This document shows positions 13,225 through 15,099 of a DNA stretch of 15,099 bases, in pieces. The stretch lies in assembly GCA_025925615.1 (NCBI GenBank), contig JAICLN010000048.1, positions 1 through 15,099 of the forward strand, in the 5' to 3' direction. Source of the DNA: Actinomycetospora sp. GTDB taxonomy: Bacteria > Actinomycetota > Actinomycetes > Mycobacteriales > Pseudonocardiaceae. Position numbers and translations under genes: made by a program. Below the pieces are notes generated by a model, which was given only the letters and a program-made list of their open reading frames with translations, did not search any database and was not told the DNA's origin. Numbering within the stretch: the stretch's first letter is position 1; every line of letters starts with the position of its first letter.

Positions 13225-15072
13225 GTGTCGGAAACCCCTCGACTGCTCCCCGCCGCCGTGGCGGCCGCGCTCGCCGTCGTCGCGTCCCTGCTGGTCCCGG
13301 GGGTGGCCGGCGCGGACCTGCTCCCGACGCCGGGGCTGATCTCGACGGGCAACGTGCTCCCCGGCCTCGTGAAGGCGGCGGACCAGGGACCGGCCCCGGC
13401 CACCGCCCCGATGCACGTCGTGGTGACGCTGGCGCGCCCCGACGTCGCGGGCGAGGAGGCGGTCCTCGCCGCGCAGCGCGACGGGCGGGCGGCTCCGATG
13501 TCCGTCGGGGCGTTCGCTGAGCGCTTCGGGGTGCCGGCCGCGACCGCCGACGCCGCGAAGGCCTGGCTCTCCTCGACCGGCATGCACGTGGTCTCCGTGT
13601 CCGTCGCGCGCGACCAGATCGCCGCCGACGGCCCCGCGCCCGCGGTCTCGGCGCTGTTCGCGACCCCGATCGACGTCTTCACCGGCCAGGACGGCCGCTT
13701 CCTCGCCAACACCGCCGCCCCGCGGCTGCCCGGGAACCTGGGCATCACGAACGTCGTCGGGCTCAACACCGTGCAGCAGATGCACACGCCCCACCCGCTG
13801 CCGCGGGGGCCGCTGCAGACGACGTGCGGGCCGGGCCCGTGCATCGGCGGGACCACGCCCGCGGACCTCTGGTCGGTCTACGAGCAGCCCGCCTCGCACA
13901 CCGGGGCGGGCCAGCGGGTCGCGATCTTCGGCAACGGCACCACCGACGGCGTCGTCGGGGACCTGCGGGCGTTCGAGAAGCACTTCGGGCTGCCGAACCC
14001 GCCCGTCACCGTGAAGCACCCGGCGGGTGACACCGACTTCTCCGACGACTCCGGGCACGTCGAGTGGAACATCGACACCCAGGCCGCCCACGGCATGGCG
14101 CCCGCCCTCGGCGGCCTCGACCTGTACTTCGGCACCGACCTGTCCGACGCCGACGTCGCGAAGGTCTTCAGCCGGTACACCGACGACCAGGACTCCCCGC
14201 GCCAGGCGTCCGCGAGCTACGGCGAGTGCGAGTCGGTCCCGGTGGTGTCCGGGCTGCTCGACAATCCGATCACCAACCCGACGCCGCCCCCGCCCGTCGC
14301 CCAGGGGCTCGGCAACAACCTCGACGCCACGCTCACCGCGATCACCCGCCAGGCCGCGCTCGAGGGGAAGACGATCTTCTCCTCGACCGGGGACACCGGC
14401 TCCTCGTGCCCGGTCGTCTCCCTGCCCGTCGTCGGGGCCGGCAACGGCGTGCTCGACCAGGGCGTGCCGATCACCAACTCGCCCGCCTCGCTCCCCTACG
14501 TCGTCGGGGTCGGCGGGACGGTGCTCTACACCGACGGGCGCGGGGGCCGGGCGCGCGAGTACGGGTGGGCGTTCGGCGGCGGCGGTACGTCGCTCTTCAC
14601 CCCGGCGCCCGCCTACCAGCAGGGCACCCCGGGCCTGACGCTGCCGTGCGTCACGGCCCCGACCAGCATCTGCCGCGGCGTCCCCGACGTGTCCGCCCAG
14701 TCCGGCGACGTCCTCGGCAACGGGTACGACATCGTCACGAACGGCGCGTTCACCGACGGCGGGGGCGGCGGGACGTCGCTGTCGTCGCCGCTCTGGGCCG
14801 GGATGTGGGCACGCATCCAGTCGGCGTCGGCCACTGCCCCGACCGGCGGGCTCGGGTTCGCCGACTTCGGCCTCTACCGCGTCGGGAAGGACCCGGCGAC
14901 GTACGCCCGCGACTTCCACGACATCACCCCCACCGACGTCGGGACGGGCCTGCCGAGCACGAACGGCGCCTACCCCTCGCTGCCGGGCTGGGACTACCAG
15001 ACGGGGTGGGGCGTGCCCCGGGTCGGCGGGCTGATGTGCGACCTCGCCGGTAGGTGCCCTCCGGGCTCGTGA
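13225..15072 (+). CDS. Secreted S53 family peptidase (sedolisin/kumamolisin type)
   Basis: This 615-residue serine-carboxyl protease is predicted to be exported and to act on proteins at acidic pH. A signal peptide covers residues 1-30 (hydrophobic AAVAAALAVVASLLVPGV, cleavage near VAGA-D). The pro-kumamolisin activation domain is about 60-190 (APMHVVVTLARPD, MSVGAFAERFGVPAATADAA, VSALFATPIDVF). The peptidase domain follows, with catalytic E280 and D284 in HVEWNID, oxyanion D390 in STGDTGSS, and nucleophile S518 in GGTSLSSPLWAGM. The calcium site is DFHDITP plus GWDYQTGWGVP at the C terminus. All key residues are present, so it should be active after propeptide removal. Start GTG 13225 lacks a Shine-Dalgarno but no better start fits the signal peptide. 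A perfect hairpin begins 5 nt after the stop. Tripeptidyl peptidase versus endopeptidase activity cannot be decided from the sequence. Confidence 0.92.
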   Translation: MSETPRLLPAAVAAALAVVASLLVPGVAGADLLPTPGLISTGNVLPGLVKAADQGPAPATAPMHVVVTLARPDVAGEEAVLAAQRDGRAAPMSVGAFAERFGVPAATADAAKAWLSSTGMHVVSVSVARDQIAADGPAPAVSALFATPIDVFTGQDGRFLANTAAPRLPGNLGITNVVGLNTVQQMHTPHPLPRGPLQTTCGPGPCIGGTTPADLWSVYEQPASHTGAGQRVAIFGNGTTDGVVGDLRAFEKHFGLPNPPVTVKHPAGDTDFSDDSGHVEWNIDTQAAHGMAPALGGLDLYFGTDLSDADVAKVFSRYTDDQDSPRQASASYGECESVPVVSGLLDNPITNPTPPPPVAQGLGNNLDATLTAITRQAALEGKTIFSSTGDTGSSCPVVSLPVVGAGNGVLDQGVPITNSPASLPYVVGVGGTVLYTDGRGGRAREYGWAFGGGGTSLFTPAPAYQQGTPGLTLPCVTAPTSICRGVPDVSAQSGDVLGNGYDIVTNGAFTDGGGGGTSLSSPLWAGMWARIQSASATAPTGGLGFADFGLYRVGKDPATYARDFHDITPTDVGTGLPSTNGAYPSLPGWDYQTGWGVPRVGGLMCDLAGRCPPGS

Positions 15073-15077
15073 GCACT

Positions 15078-15099
15078 TTCCGGGGCTATAGCCCCGGAA
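15078..15099 (+). terminator. Terminator hairpin after the S53 peptidase gene
   Basis: A perfect 22-bp palindrome with 9-bp arms, TTCCGGGGC (15078-15086) and GCCCCGGAA (15091-15099), and a TATA loop starts 5 nt after the stop codon. It reaches the last base of the window, so any tail is unseen. The position and strength favour a Rho-independent terminator, possibly bidirectional. Confidence 0.75.

Noticed and set aside
13057..14919. A minus-strand open frame of 620 codons antisense to the S53 peptidase
   Set aside because: The plus strand encodes a complete peptidase with all catalytic residues. The antisense frame has no domain and is Arg/Gly/Val-rich.
15078..15099. 22-bp palindrome considered as an operator or attachment site
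   Set aside because: Its place 5 nt after a stop codon, GC-rich stem and 4-nt loop fit a terminator better. The window ends there, so this is not fully settled.

Overview
The window is very GC-rich (roughly 70% or more by eye) with strong G/C in third codon positions, GTG starts and several apparently leaderless genes. The gene set fits an actinomycete, and I infer the Pseudonocardiales (Pseudonocardia or Actinomycetospora type). Markers are an LCP cell-wall ligase, a TIGR03089 protein, a FadE25-type acyl-CoA dehydrogenase, PurE/PurK and a DUF222-HNH protein. From memory, the order LCP - TIGR03089 - fadE25 - purE - purK matches the mycobacterial Rv3267 to Rv3276c neighbourhood, so the left half is an old conserved block. 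All identifications are from reading the sequence; no searches were run.

Layout. 1-2148 (+): 3' part of an LCP ligase gene, then a TIGR03089 gene. 2153-3310 (-): fadE25-like acyl-CoA dehydrogenase, with a 12-bp palindrome in its promoter region. 3377-6353 is an interruption between fadE25 and purE. It holds a 3'-truncated alpha/beta hydrolase (-), a divergent TetR regulator (+) with a clear shared operator, a broken LLM flavin/F420 oxidoreductase (-, internal deletion plus frameshift) and a DUF222-HNH gene (-) whose start codon lies inside a consensus actinobacterial LexA/SOS box. 6417-8179 (-): purK-purE, translationally coupled, followed by a hairpin. 8216-9220 (-): a protein with a degenerate GGDEF-like domain. 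It is divergent from 9367-10923 (+), an ECF sigma factor fused to a zinc-finger anti-sigma-like domain, membrane segments and a Pro/Thr-rich repeat tail. 10840-12141 (-) and 12152-12325 (+) are two divergent genes, an FAD-dependent oxidoreductase and a SAM-dependent methyltransferase, that have both lost their 5' ends at the same point. 12335-13060 (-): a VC0807-type membrane protein. 13225-15072 (+): a secreted S53 (sedolisin) peptidase with an intact catalytic set, followed by a perfect hairpin that runs to the window edge.

How it works together. The housekeeping parts are cell-wall polymer ligation (LCP), acyl-CoA oxidation (FadE25) and de novo purine synthesis at the AIR to CAIR step (PurK then PurE). 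The other parts are accessory or decaying: four of the protein-coding loci are visibly broken. The most interesting regulatory signals are the SOS box on the leaderless DUF222-HNH gene, the TetR operator that still controls a truncated hydrolase, and the sigma/anti-sigma fusion facing an inactive GGDEF-like protein. I saw no RNA genes, CRISPR array, insertion sequence or origin.
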